Positions 9,519-16,926 of a stretch of DNA of 32,558 nt are shown here, one piece after another. The notes below the pieces were generated by a model. It worked only from the letters and a program-made list of their open reading frames with translations. It was not told the origin of the DNA and made no database searches. The DNA is taken from positions 1-32,558 of the forward strand of contig CAINDO010000066.1 in NCBI GenBank assembly GCA_903847385.1. The letters are read 5' to 3'. Made by a program: the position numbers and the translations under genes. Origin of the DNA: an uncultured Myxococcales bacterium (lineage in GTDB: Bacteria > Myxococcota_A > Bradymonadia > UBA7976 > UBA1532). Position 1 is the first letter of the stretch, and each line of letters opens with the position of its first letter.

Positions 9519-10229
9519 TCAGGTCTCCTCGGTGGGGCGGGTTCGGGTGGTGCGCTTCTCTATCCACTTATCGAAGTGATCGCCGACGATGACCCGTTGC
9601 ACGTAGATGCCGGGCAGGTGGATCTGGTCGGGGTCGAGCTCGCCGACGGGGACGAGCTCCTCGACCTCGGCGATGGTCACGCGGGCGGCCTTGGCCACGA
9701 GCGGGTTGAAGTTCCGCGCCGTCTTGCGAAACACGAGGTTGCCGTGGGCGTCGCCCTTCCATGCCTTCACCAGGCCGAAGTCGCCGGGCAGGGCGTATTC
9801 GAGGAGGTGTGGGCGGCCGTCGAAGTCCCGCGTCTCGCGGCCCTCGGCCCGGGGCGTGCCGGCGCCCGTGGGGGTGTAGAAGGCAGGGATGCCGGCGCCG
9901 GCGGCGCGCAGTCGTTCGGCCAGCGTGCCTTGGGGACAGAGCTCGACCTCGAGCTCGCCGCCGAGGAGCTGGCGCTCGAACTCCTTGTTCTCGCCCACGT
10001 AGGACCCGACCATTCGGGTGACCTGCCGCGCCTTGAGCAGAATGCCGAGGCCGCAGTCGTCAGTTCCGGCGTTGTTGCTCACGAGCCGCAGGTCCCGGAC
10101 GCCGCGTTCGTGGACCGCGCGGATGAGGTTCTCGGGATTTCCGCTCAAGCCGAAGCCGCCGACGAGCAGCGTGATGCCGTCGGCGAGGTCGGCGACGGCC
10201 GCGGCGGCCGAGGGCAGGACCTTGTACAT
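9519..10229 (-). CDS. scoA: 3-oxoacid CoA-transferase, subunit A
   Basis: Alpha subunit partner of ScoB, 236 aa. Hallmarks are the N-terminal [13 protein letters not shown] (CoA-binding glycine motif), [46 protein letters not shown] and [11 protein letters not shown]. The ATG at 10229 is chosen because it has an excellent GGAGG at 10234-10238 and gives the normal start MYKVLPSA. A longer open frame to 10505 runs into the neighbouring cytochrome gene and has no family similarity. The 100-base gap upstream separates it from the cytochrome/TPR gene; it shows no strong terminator, so read-through from the salvage operon cannot be excluded. Confidence 0.94.
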   Translation of the reverse strand: MYKVLPSAAAAVADLADGITLLVGGFGLSGNPENLIRAVHERGVRDLRLVSNNAGTDDCGLGILLKARQVTRMVGSYVGENKEFERQLLGGELEVELCPQGTLAERLRAAGAGIPAFYTPTGAGTPRAEGRETRDFDGRPHLLEYALPGDFGLVKAWKGDAHGNLVFRKTARNFNPLVAKAARVTIAEVEELVPVGELDPDQIHLPGIYVQRVIVGDHFDKWIEKRTTRTRPTEET

Positions 10230-10329
10230 GTCGCCTCCGCAGATGTGTGTCGTTCGCGACGCTATCACACGCAGCCGAGGGGCGCAGCGGAGCGCCGTGC
10301 CCTGGCCGCAGCAGGTCAAGCGGGGGGCG

Positions 10330-12591
10330 TCAGCGCCCGCTCGGGGCCGACTTCCGGGCGCCGAGCCGCTCGGCCTGGGCGGTGGCGCGCGCGGCGAGCT
10401 CCGACTTGCCGGTCGCGTCCAGGGTCTCGGCGAGGAGCGCCCAGGCGACGCCGTCCTCCGGTGCCCACGACACGGCCTGGTCCAGAAACTTGAGCGACGC
10501 GTCATGCTGGCCCGCCTGGCGCGCGACCACGCCCATGGCCATTACCGCCCAAGGCTCGCGCAGGCCCCGCGTGAGGAGCCCCACGGCCTCGTTGGCGGCC
10601 TTGTCCGACTGGCCGAGGCGCGCTCGCGCCAGCGCTCGTGCAGCCGTGAGGCGATCGAGGAGCGCGGGCGGGATTTGACCACGGCCCTGTACGGCCTCGA
10701 AGGCCTCGTCGATCGTCTTCAGGGCCTCGGGCCAACGGGCGAGGAGCGAGAGGAGTCGGTAGTGGTTCAGGCGCGCCGGGACGTGGAGCGGGGCGCGGCG
10801 CGTGGCTCGTCCATAGGCTTCCGCTGCGGCGTCGGCGTCGCGGTCGAGCTCGGCGAGCAGGCCCTTGGCCAGGAGGACATCCGGCTCACCGGGGCGCAGG
10901 CTCCAGGCGTGGTCGAAGGCGGCACGCGCCTCAGCCCGGCGCTGGAGGAGGACGAGGGCGTTGGCGCGGGCGAGGCGCAACGCCACGCTGTCGGGCTCCG
11001 TCGCGAGGCCGGCGTCGACGGCGCGCAGGGCCTCCGCGGCTTTTCCGGCCGTAAGCCGACTGGCGGCGGCGCCGCGGGAAATGCGGACATCTCCCGGCGC
11101 GAGCGCCGCGGCGCGTTCGATGGCGGCGTCGAGACCGGCGCGGTTGCCGGCGAGCTGTTGCATGGAGGCGAGGTCTGCCCACCCCTCGGCGCTGCCGGGG
11201 AGCGCCTCGAGGGCGCCCGTGAGCAACTCCGTCGCGCGCTGGCGGTCGGTGTCGATGTCGGGGCCGCCGACGCGGGCCGATTCGGCGTAGGCGCGCCCGA
11301 GGAGCAGGCGCCGATCGGGATCCGACGGGTTCGGCTCGGGGTGCGCGACCCAAACGAGGGGCCCGGCGGCGTGTTCCGGCGCGGACTGGGGCGCCTCGGG
11401 GCGGACGCGGATGAGGTGGTCCGTCATGGCGACGTGGGGGATGTCGCTCGTCTGGGCGCGGTGCATGTGGCAACCGGCGCAATCGTTTCCGCCCGCGCCC
11501 TTGCAGGTCCGGTGGGTCTCGCCATGGCATTGGCGACAGGCGGTCGAGCGGTCGGCCTCGCCGTGCGGGGCGTGCGGCGCGTGGCACTGTGTACAGGCGA
11601 GCTGGCCTTCGCCACACCGACTGCGCCGCAAACGTTCACCGTGGCTGGCGATGCCGAACGCAGAGCCGGGCTGCAGCCGCACGAAGATGGCGACGGTGTC
11701 CTCGAGGCGGTCCCCGGGCAGGTACTGGCCGAACGCGCGCCCTTCGCGCGCGAGCCGGACGGCGCCGACGAGGTGGCACTGATCGCAGACATCCGCGCGG
11801 CGCGCCGCGTCCAGGCGCGACGGCATGACCGGATCGTTGGTCTTGTGGCCGGCTTGGCGGTCGGCCACGTGGGCGCGCGTGTCACCGTGGCAGCGGGTGC
11901 AACCGATCGCCACCGGGGCGGGGTCGAGGTAGCGATTGAGCGAGCCCGTGACGTGGGGGGCCGGATCGGCGTGGCAGTAGAGGCAGTCCGGCTTGATCTC
12001 GCGGAAGAGGCCGGGGTGGTCGGCGACCTCGTAGCCCGGGCTGGCGCCCCAGACCTTGCGCGCGGGATACCATGTGAGCGGCGCTTCGAAGAGAGCGTCA
12101 CCCTCGGCCCATAAGTAAGACCTTGTGTGTTCGCCGCTGCCGATGAGATAGCGCGCCGGCCGGGGGGCGGCCTCGGGCACGGCCTCGTCGCGAAACGTCG
12201 GGACGCCGCGGGCGTCGAGCGTGACGGTGAACTTCTGGCCGCCGCGGGGGGGCGCGTAGGTCGCCTTCGGCTTCTCGACGCGGGTGGGCGGGCGCTCGCC
12301 GCCGTACGCCAGCAGGCTGCGGCCCATGGGCGAGGCCTGCCAGGCCGTGACCTGGTCCGGGTGGCAGCCCACACACTCGGCTTCCGCGGCGCGGAGGGCC
12401 CCCCAGTCGAGCGCGCGGGCGGGGGCGACGGAGGCCGGCACAGTCGCGGCGGCGCTGGGGGCGGCGCTCGGCGTGACGGCGACGGCGCTCGCTGGCGCCG
12501 CGATCGGGGCGTCGGGCGACTGCGGCGAGCACGCCGCGAGATTGAGCGCGAGGGCCAGAGCGACGGCGACGGGGTCGAGAAGGGTCCGCAT
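10330..12591 (-). CDS. Multiheme cytochrome c-TPR fusion lipoprotein
   Basis: A 753-aa exported protein. The signal peptide ends in NLAAC (C21 lipidated), followed by an Ala/Pro linker. The cytochrome c554-like half has seven CxxCH heme-binding motifs at about residues 73, 203, 231, 269, 333, 352 and 371. The first sits in [21 protein letters not shown], and the last is followed by [13 protein letters not shown]. From about 430 to the end lie TPR-like helical repeats with A/L/P spacing. Proteins of this layout are widespread but uncharacterised; electron transfer at the outer or periplasmic membrane face is inferred from the hemes. It follows hpt by 19 bases with GAGG before the ATG, so it is probably the last gene of the tdk-upp-hpt transcript. 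Confidence 0.86.
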   Translation of the reverse strand: MRTLLDPVAVALALALNLAACSPQSPDAPIAAPASAVAVTPSAAPSAAATVPASVAPARALDWGALRAAEAECVGCHPDQVTAWQASPMGRSLLAYGGERPPTRVEKPKATYAPPRGGQKFTVTLDARGVPTFRDEAVPEAAPRPARYLIGSGEHTRSYLWAEGDALFEAPLTWYPARKVWGASPGYEVADHPGLFREIKPDCLYCHADPAPHVTGSLNRYLDPAPVAIGCTRCHGDTRAHVADRQAGHKTNDPVMPSRLDAARRADVCDQCHLVGAVRLAREGRAFGQYLPGDRLEDTVAIFVRLQPGSAFGIASHGERLRRSRCGEGQLACTQCHAPHAPHGEADRSTACRQCHGETHRTCKGAGGNDCAGCHMHRAQTSDIPHVAMTDHLIRVRPEAPQSAPEHAAGPLVWVAHPEPNPSDPDRRLLLGRAYAESARVGGPDIDTDRQRATELLTGALEALPGSAEGWADLASMQQLAGNRAGLDAAIERAAALAPGDVRISRGAAASRLTAGKAAEALRAVDAGLATEPDSVALRLARANALVLLQRRAEARAAFDHAWSLRPGEPDVLLAKGLLAELDRDADAAAEAYGRATRRAPLHVPARLNHYRLLSLLARWPEALKTIDEAFEAVQGRGQIPPALLDRLTAARALARARLGQSDKAANEAVGLLTRGLREPWAVMAMGVVARQAGQHDASLKFLDQAVSWAPEDGVAWALLAETLDATGKSELAARATAQAERLGARKSAPSGR

Positions 12592-12610
12592 CGCCGGGCC
12601 TCGCGGGGGG

Positions 12611-13162
12611 TCAGGGGATCGGCTTGTCGCCGGTCACCACGCCGATGAACGGCAGGTTGCGCAGCTTGCGCGCGAAGTCGAGACCGTACCCCACGACGAA
12701 TCGGTTCGGGATGGTGAAGCCGATGTAGTCGATGGGCACGTGGACCTTCATGCCCTCGGGCTTGTGCAGCAGCGACGCGATGCGCACCGAGGCGGGCTCG
12801 CGCGTCTGCAGGTTGGCCAGCAGGTACTTCATGGTCAGGCCGGTGTCGACGATGTCCTCGACGACCAGGACGTGTTTGCCCTTCACGGGCTCGCTGAGGT
12901 CCTGCGTCATGCGGACGATGCCGCTGGACTCCTCGCGCTCGCCGTAGCTGGAGAGGCCGAGGAAGTCGACCTCGACGGGGAGGTCGATGTGGCGGCAGAG
13001 GTCGGCGATGAAGGGGAAGCTCCCCCGCAGCACGCCGACGAGGACGAGCTCTCCCTTTCCGCGATAGTCCGCGGTGATCTGCGCGCCGAGCTCGCGATTG
13101 CGGGCGTCGAGCGTGGCGGCGTCGAAGAGGACCTCGATGTGTTTGGGATCGTAGAAGGGCAC
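12611..13162 (-). CDS. hpt: Hypoxanthine phosphoribosyltransferase
   Basis: Purine salvage enzyme making IMP (and usually GMP) from hypoxanthine or guanine plus PRPP. The 183-aa product carries the PRPP signature VLVVEDIVDTGLTM, the catalytic-loop stretch SYGEREESSGIVRMTQDL and the purine-site DYIGFTIPNRFVVGYGLDF. The start is taken as GTG at 13162 (MPFYDPKHIEVLFD), eight bases after the upp stop, because it gives the normal family length. The open frame upstream runs through upp antisense to its frame and is not coding. It is the third gene of the salvage operon. Confidence 0.93.
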   Translation of the reverse strand: MPFYDPKHIEVLFDAATLDARNRELGAQITADYRGKGELVLVGVLRGSFPFIADLCRHIDLPVEVDFLGLSSYGEREESSGIVRMTQDLSEPVKGKHVLVVEDIVDTGLTMKYLLANLQTREPASVRIASLLHKPEGMKVHVPIDYIGFTIPNRFVVGYGLDFARKLRNLPFIGVVTGDKPIP

Positions 13163-13170
13163 GCTTGCTC

Positions 13171-13968
13171 TCACACCCAGCTGTTGTTCATGAGTTCGCC
13201 GAAACCACCGCCGCCGGGGACGATGTACTGGCGTTCGTCGAGGCCGCTCTCCTCGCTCCAGCGTTCGCCGGGGATCGCGGCCAGGACGTCCGGCGGCGAC
13301 ATGCCGCGGTCGAGTCGAAGGGCATAGATGTGGACGTCCGCGAACTCGGACTTCAGCCGGCGGATGAACTCCGGCGTGACGATGAGGTTCAGCGTGACGA
13401 CCTTGCGGGGCTTGCCGAGGCCGCCGTCCGTGTAGCTGTGGATGGCGGTGCAGAGGCTGCCACCGGTGGCGCCCATGGGATCGGGAAAGAGCACCACGCA
13501 GCCGTCGGCCGAGCCGCCGATCTTGCTGCCGGAGATGGCCGCACCCGTGACCTGGTGGGCCTGGTTCGTGGTGCGGGCCATGATCAGGTGGTCCTGACGG
13601 ACGACCTGCGGGTCGAGCAGGTGGTTGAGCGTATCGAAACACACCTGGCTCGGCAGGATGCCGGCGCGGGCGATGTCCACCACGACCGTCGGCGTGCGCG
13701 TGTCGATGACCTCGCCGCGGAAGACGCCGTTGCGGTTGGTCGCGAGCATGCGGGTGGGGCTCTCGGCGGCGACGCGCGGGAACTCCACGTTGATCACGGC
13801 CCGGATCAGGCTCGTGTAGAGCATGGAGATCAGGTCGTTGAAGGCCGGCTGCTGCGTCTGCGGGGAGCAGAGGCGGGCGAGCTGCGTGGTCAGGAACGGG
13901 TCATTCAAGATGTGAACCCCGCTCCCGTAGCGGTGCTCGATCTCGCTGAGCTGATACACGTTCGGCAT
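13171..13968 (-). CDS. upp: Uracil phosphoribosyltransferase-like protein (divergent C-terminus)
   Basis: Pyrimidine salvage: uracil + PRPP to UMP. The 265-aa product has the PRPP-binding loop FPDPMGATGGSL (canonical DPMLATGGS), VDIARAGILPS matching the RAGLGM region, and near the end YIVPG. It is longer than most bacterial UPRTs (about 208 aa), mainly at the N-terminus. In typical UPRTs YIVPG is followed by GDxGDRxFGT, which contacts uracil. Here it reads GGGGFGELMNNSWV, so the Asp and Arg of that loop are missing and substrate specificity may differ. The ATG at 13968 has GGGAG upstream, overlapping the tdk stop. Family assignment is firm; the exact base used is not. Confidence 0.8.
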   Translation of the reverse strand: MPNVYQLSEIEHRYGSGVHILNDPFLTTQLARLCSPQTQQPAFNDLISMLYTSLIRAVINVEFPRVAAESPTRMLATNRNGVFRGEVIDTRTPTVVVDIARAGILPSQVCFDTLNHLLDPQVVRQDHLIMARTTNQAHQVTGAAISGSKIGGSADGCVVLFPDPMGATGGSLCTAIHSYTDGGLGKPRKVVTLNLIVTPEFIRRLKSEFADVHIYALRLDRGMSPPDVLAAIPGERWSEESGLDERQYIVPGGGGFGELMNNSWV

Positions 13969-13970
13969 GG

Positions 13971-14654
13971 TCACTCCCTGAAGTTCATCGGCAGTTGCTC
14001 GGGCACCGTCGGTCGGGGGACCGACTCGGTGGCGATGGGCAGGGACTGCTGCTCGGGGGCCGACACGGGGGCGGCGTGGTGGCAGCGACGGCAGCGGGCC
14101 TCGTAGGTGTCGTGGGCGCCGATGATCACCCGACTCTCGCTGGCCGACAGGCGCTGCGAGCGGTTGGCCGGCGCGCCGCAGACCATACACACCGCGAGGG
14201 CCTTGGTGATGACCTCGGCGATGGCAAGGAGCTGCGGCATCGGCTCGAAGGGGCGGCCCTGGTAGTCCTGGTCGAGCCCGGCGCAGACGACCCGGATGCC
14301 GCGGTCGGCCAGGATGTTGACCACTTCGATCAACTGCAGGTCGAAGAACTGGACCTCGTCGATGCCGACGACGGCCGTGTCCGGGAGGACCCCCTCGAGG
14401 ATGTCCTGCGCAGTGTCCACGGGGATGCCCTCGACGCGCAGGTCGCTGTGGCTGACCACGGCCTGGGCGTCGTAGCGGTCGTCGATGCGCGGCTTGAAGA
14501 CCTGGACCTTCTGGCGCGCGATGGCGGCGCGGCGAATGCGGCGGATCAGCTCCTCGGTCTTGCCCGAGAACATGCTGCCGCAAATGACCTCGACCCAACC
14601 CGTGCCGGGTTGAAGATGGCCGGGAAAACCTGCGCCGGGGTACGTGCCGAACAT
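13971..14654 (-). CDS. tdk: Thymidine kinase (type II)
   Basis: Phosphorylates thymidine (and deoxyuridine) with ATP for dTMP salvage. The 227-aa product has the P-loop GSMFSGKTEEL (about residues 26-36), Walker-B-like VVGIDEVQFFD with the catalytic glutamate, and two zinc-binding Cys pairs (CMVCG and CRRC) that define type II enzymes. The lasso and thymidine-binding region includes SESRVIIGAHDTYEARC. A C-terminal tail rich in Pro, Ser and Gln is extra. It is the first gene of the tdk-upp-hpt operon. No Shine-Dalgarno sequence precedes the ATG, and a promoter-like element ends nine bases upstream. Confidence 0.95.
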   Translation of the reverse strand: MFGTYPGAGFPGHLQPGTGWVEVICGSMFSGKTEELIRRIRRAAIARQKVQVFKPRIDDRYDAQAVVSHSDLRVEGIPVDTAQDILEGVLPDTAVVGIDEVQFFDLQLIEVVNILADRGIRVVCAGLDQDYQGRPFEPMPQLLAIAEVITKALAVCMVCGAPANRSQRLSASESRVIIGAHDTYEARCRRCHHAAPVSAPEQQSLPIATESVPRPTVPEQLPMNFRE

Positions 14655-14663
14655 CGGGCGCGG

Positions 14664-14692
14664 AGAATACGCGAGGCCCCCCCCGCCGACAA
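14664..14692 (-). promoter_or_regulatory. Putative sigma70-type promoter of tdk-upp-hpt operon
   Basis: On the - strand TTGTCG (complement of 14687-14692) and TATTCT (complement of 14664-14669) are separated by exactly 17 bases. The -10 box ends only nine bases before the tdk ATG at 14654, and no Shine-Dalgarno lies between, so the mRNA would be leaderless or nearly so. The -35 box lies just past the stop of the upstream membrane enzyme gene. Identified by eye only. Confidence 0.5.
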
Positions 14693-14696
14693 TCGA

Positions 14697-16886
14697 CTAT
14701 TGCCGGGGTGTGACGGGACGCACTTCCCGGGCCATCCACTGCCGCAGACGCGCGTTCATCCGGGCGCGGACCTCGGGCTCCGTCGTCGCGAGATCCGTGC
14801 GCTCCTCCGGATCCGTCTCCAGGTTGAAGAGCGTGTACTCGTCGAACGTGATGCCCCACTGGTACTTCCAGGGCCAGTCGATGATGGCGCGGCGGTCGGA
14901 GTGATTGCTGTCCCGCACCATCTCGATGAAGACCGGCTCGCGCGTCGCGCCGGTGCGCGGGCTGCCGAAGGGCAGGAGCGAGTGGCCGGGCAGCTCGGGC
15001 GGGATCTCGATGCCCGTCAGGTCGAGCACAGTGGGGACGATGTCGATCAGCGCGACGGGTCGTTCGACCACCCTCGGCGGCAGGCCCGGGCCCACGAGGG
15101 TCAGGGGCACGTGCACCTGGTCATTGAACAGGTGCTGGCCGTGGTAGCGGTAGTCGTGCTCGCCGAAGCCCTCGCCGTGGTCCCCGTGGAGCATGAAGTA
15201 GGTGTTCTTCATCCAGCCCTGCTCCTCGAGAGCCTGGAGCAGGCGGCCGAGGTGCTCGTCGACGAAGCGGATCTCCTCGTCGTATCGGTCGGTGTCCTGG
15301 TCGCCGAAGTCCGTGGGCAGGTCATGGCTCTGATAGAAGTGATGCGGGTCGAAGTAGTGGATCCAGAAGTAGAGCGGGCCCTCGTCGGGTTTGTGTTTGC
15401 CCAGCCACTCCAACGCCAGGTCCGTCGTCTGTCCGCTCGTCGACACGTTGACCATGCGCGGCCCGTACTTGTTCACCAGCGTCAGGTCCCAGTCCACGAA
15501 ACCCTGGCTGAGCCCGTAGGACGGCAGGAAGAAGCGGTGCGCCGGCAGTCCGGCCGTGTGGTAGCCGACCTCTCGCAGGCGCTCGGCGAGGGTCAGGTTC
15601 TCGGGCCAGATGGTGGCCCAGGAGTCCGGTGAGCGGTCGACCTCGGAGAAGTATCGGCCGGTGAAGACCGAGGGCATCGAGACCTTGGTCTGCGCCCCCT
15701 GCGAGAAGGCCCACTGAAACCGCAGGCCCTTGGCGATGAGGGCGTCGAGGTTCGGCGTGGTCGGCCGCCGATATCCCCAGGCGCTGAGCCGGTCCGCGCG
15801 CAGCGTGTCCACGGTGATGAGCAGGATGTTCGGGCGGTGCACGACGGGCGGACGGGGCAGGGCGGCGTCGTCCGTCGGCCCGCCCGGCGCGTGGGCCCCG
15901 GGCTCGTCGAGGCCCGGCGCGTCGCCGCCGAAGCAGTCGTCGTCCAGACCGTTGAGGGGGACCTCGGGCGCGCCGGGGTAGACGTCCGGGTTGTCGTCGT
16001 CGCAGTCGCCGCCGCCGAGCAGGCCAGCGTACCCATCGCGATCGGCGTCGAAGAACGGCTGGATCTGCTGCACCAGGGGTTTGAAGAGGAGCGTCTCCTC
16101 GAGCAGCGCGGCCTTCACGGGCGGGCGGGCGTCCATGAAACGGACGAGATCGCCCGTGCCGACGAAACCCAGGCAGGCGGTCACGGCGCCGACGCGGGCC
16201 AGCGTGGGATGGCTGAGGCGACGGCGGCCCAGGCGGTGCAAGCCGAAGATGGCCAACGCCGCGGCGATGGGCCACGAGACGAGGACCACCGGCGGCCAGG
16301 TCCCGACGCTCTCCTGTAGCGCCTCGTTCTTCAGGAAGGTCGCCATGGCGAGCGAGAGCACGAAGGCGAACACCCCCGCGCCCAGGGCACGGCTCGGCGT
16401 GATGCGGCCACCGCCGAAGCGGGTGTCCAGCCGGCCGAGGGCACCGCGCAGAATCGACCACAGGTAGAAGGCCGCGAGGCCGGCGACGGGGGCGAACAGC
16501 GACAAGGCGGTCGCGCCGAGCCCGCGGTGATGCGTGCGCGTCGCGACGAGGAACGCCGCCACGAAGCTGATGCCGGCGAACCACACCAGGGCGACCAGGC
16601 CGGCGGGGGAGTCGCTGGTGGGCGGCGCCGCCTCGGCGTCGAGCTCGGCGCGGGGTCGGGCCCGCGTCCAGAGGGCGGTGAGGAACGCGGCCGTCGCGCC
16701 GAGCGTCGCGCCCAGGGCCACGAAGGGGGCGGATACGTAGAGCGCGGCCAGCACCCGGCCGGCGGTGTCCAGGCCCTCGGCGGGGGCGCGGCCGAGCGCG
16801 ATGGCATCGACGGCGCCGACGAGCGTCGAGGTGAGCAGGAGGCCGAAGAAGGCCGCGCGGGACAAGGAGGTCTGCACGGGCGGCAC
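14697..16886 (-). CDS. Polytopic membrane sulfatase/alkaline-phosphatase-superfamily enzyme with MopE repeat
   Basis: A 729-aa membrane protein. The N-terminal 250 residues hold about six or seven hydrophobic segments (for example 11-30, 45-73, 97-115, 123-145, 167-185, 200-219). Residues 280-322 form one MopE-type metal-binding repeat (DADRDGY, DCDDDNPDVYPGAPE, LDDDC). From about 353 comes a sulfatase-fold domain: NILLITVDTLRADRLS with metal ligand D360, HYFDPHHF (510-517), HGDHGEGFGEHD (D569, H570) and DIVPTVLDLTG. The nucleophile region TKVSMPSVFTG has Thr400 where sulfatases have the Cys or Ser converted to formylglycine. This favours a phosphatase or phospho-group transferase mechanism over a true sulfatase. 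GTG start at 16886 with GAGG four bases upstream. Substrate unknown; a cell-envelope polymer or lipid is plausible. Confidence 0.84.
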   Translation of the reverse strand: MPPVQTSLSRAAFFGLLLTSTLVGAVDAIALGRAPAEGLDTAGRVLAALYVSAPFVALGATLGATAAFLTALWTRARPRAELDAEAAPPTSDSPAGLVALVWFAGISFVAAFLVATRTHHRGLGATALSLFAPVAGLAAFYLWSILRGALGRLDTRFGGGRITPSRALGAGVFAFVLSLAMATFLKNEALQESVGTWPPVVLVSWPIAAALAIFGLHRLGRRRLSHPTLARVGAVTACLGFVGTGDLVRFMDARPPVKAALLEETLLFKPLVQQIQPFFDADRDGYAGLLGGGDCDDDNPDVYPGAPEVPLNGLDDDCFGGDAPGLDEPGAHAPGGPTDDAALPRPPVVHRPNILLITVDTLRADRLSAWGYRRPTTPNLDALIAKGLRFQWAFSQGAQTKVSMPSVFTGRYFSEVDRSPDSWATIWPENLTLAERLREVGYHTAGLPAHRFFLPSYGLSQGFVDWDLTLVNKYGPRMVNVSTSGQTTDLALEWLGKHKPDEGPLYFWIHYFDPHHFYQSHDLPTDFGDQDTDRYDEEIRFVDEHLGRLLQALEEQGWMKNTYFMLHGDHGEGFGEHDYRYHGQHLFNDQVHVPLTLVGPGLPPRVVERPVALIDIVPTVLDLTGIEIPPELPGHSLLPFGSPRTGATREPVFIEMVRDSNHSDRRAIIDWPWKYQWGITFDEYTLFNLETDPEERTDLATTEPEVRARMNARLRQWMAREVRPVTPRQ

Positions 16887-16910
16887 TATACCTCAGCGCG
16901 TCGCGGCGAC

Positions 16911-16916
16911 TATACT
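16911..16916 (+). promoter_or_regulatory. Possible -10 box for the glycosyltransferase gene
   Basis: TATACT ends ten bases before the ATG at 16927. The intervening bases are C-rich without a Shine-Dalgarno sequence, suggesting a leaderless transcript. No convincing -35 hexamer is seen 17 bases upstream, where the divergent gene's own leader begins, so confidence is low. Confidence 0.35.
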
Positions 16917-16926
16917 CGCGGCCCCC

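Noticed and set aside
10249-10260. Small hairpin GTCG-TTCG-CGAC in the gap upstream of scoA
   Set aside because: Only four base pairs and no T run; too weak to call a terminator or regulator.
10018-12114. Long + strand open frame opposite the cytochrome/TPR gene
   Set aside because: Shadow frame; the - strand has seven CxxCH motifs and a lipoprotein signal.
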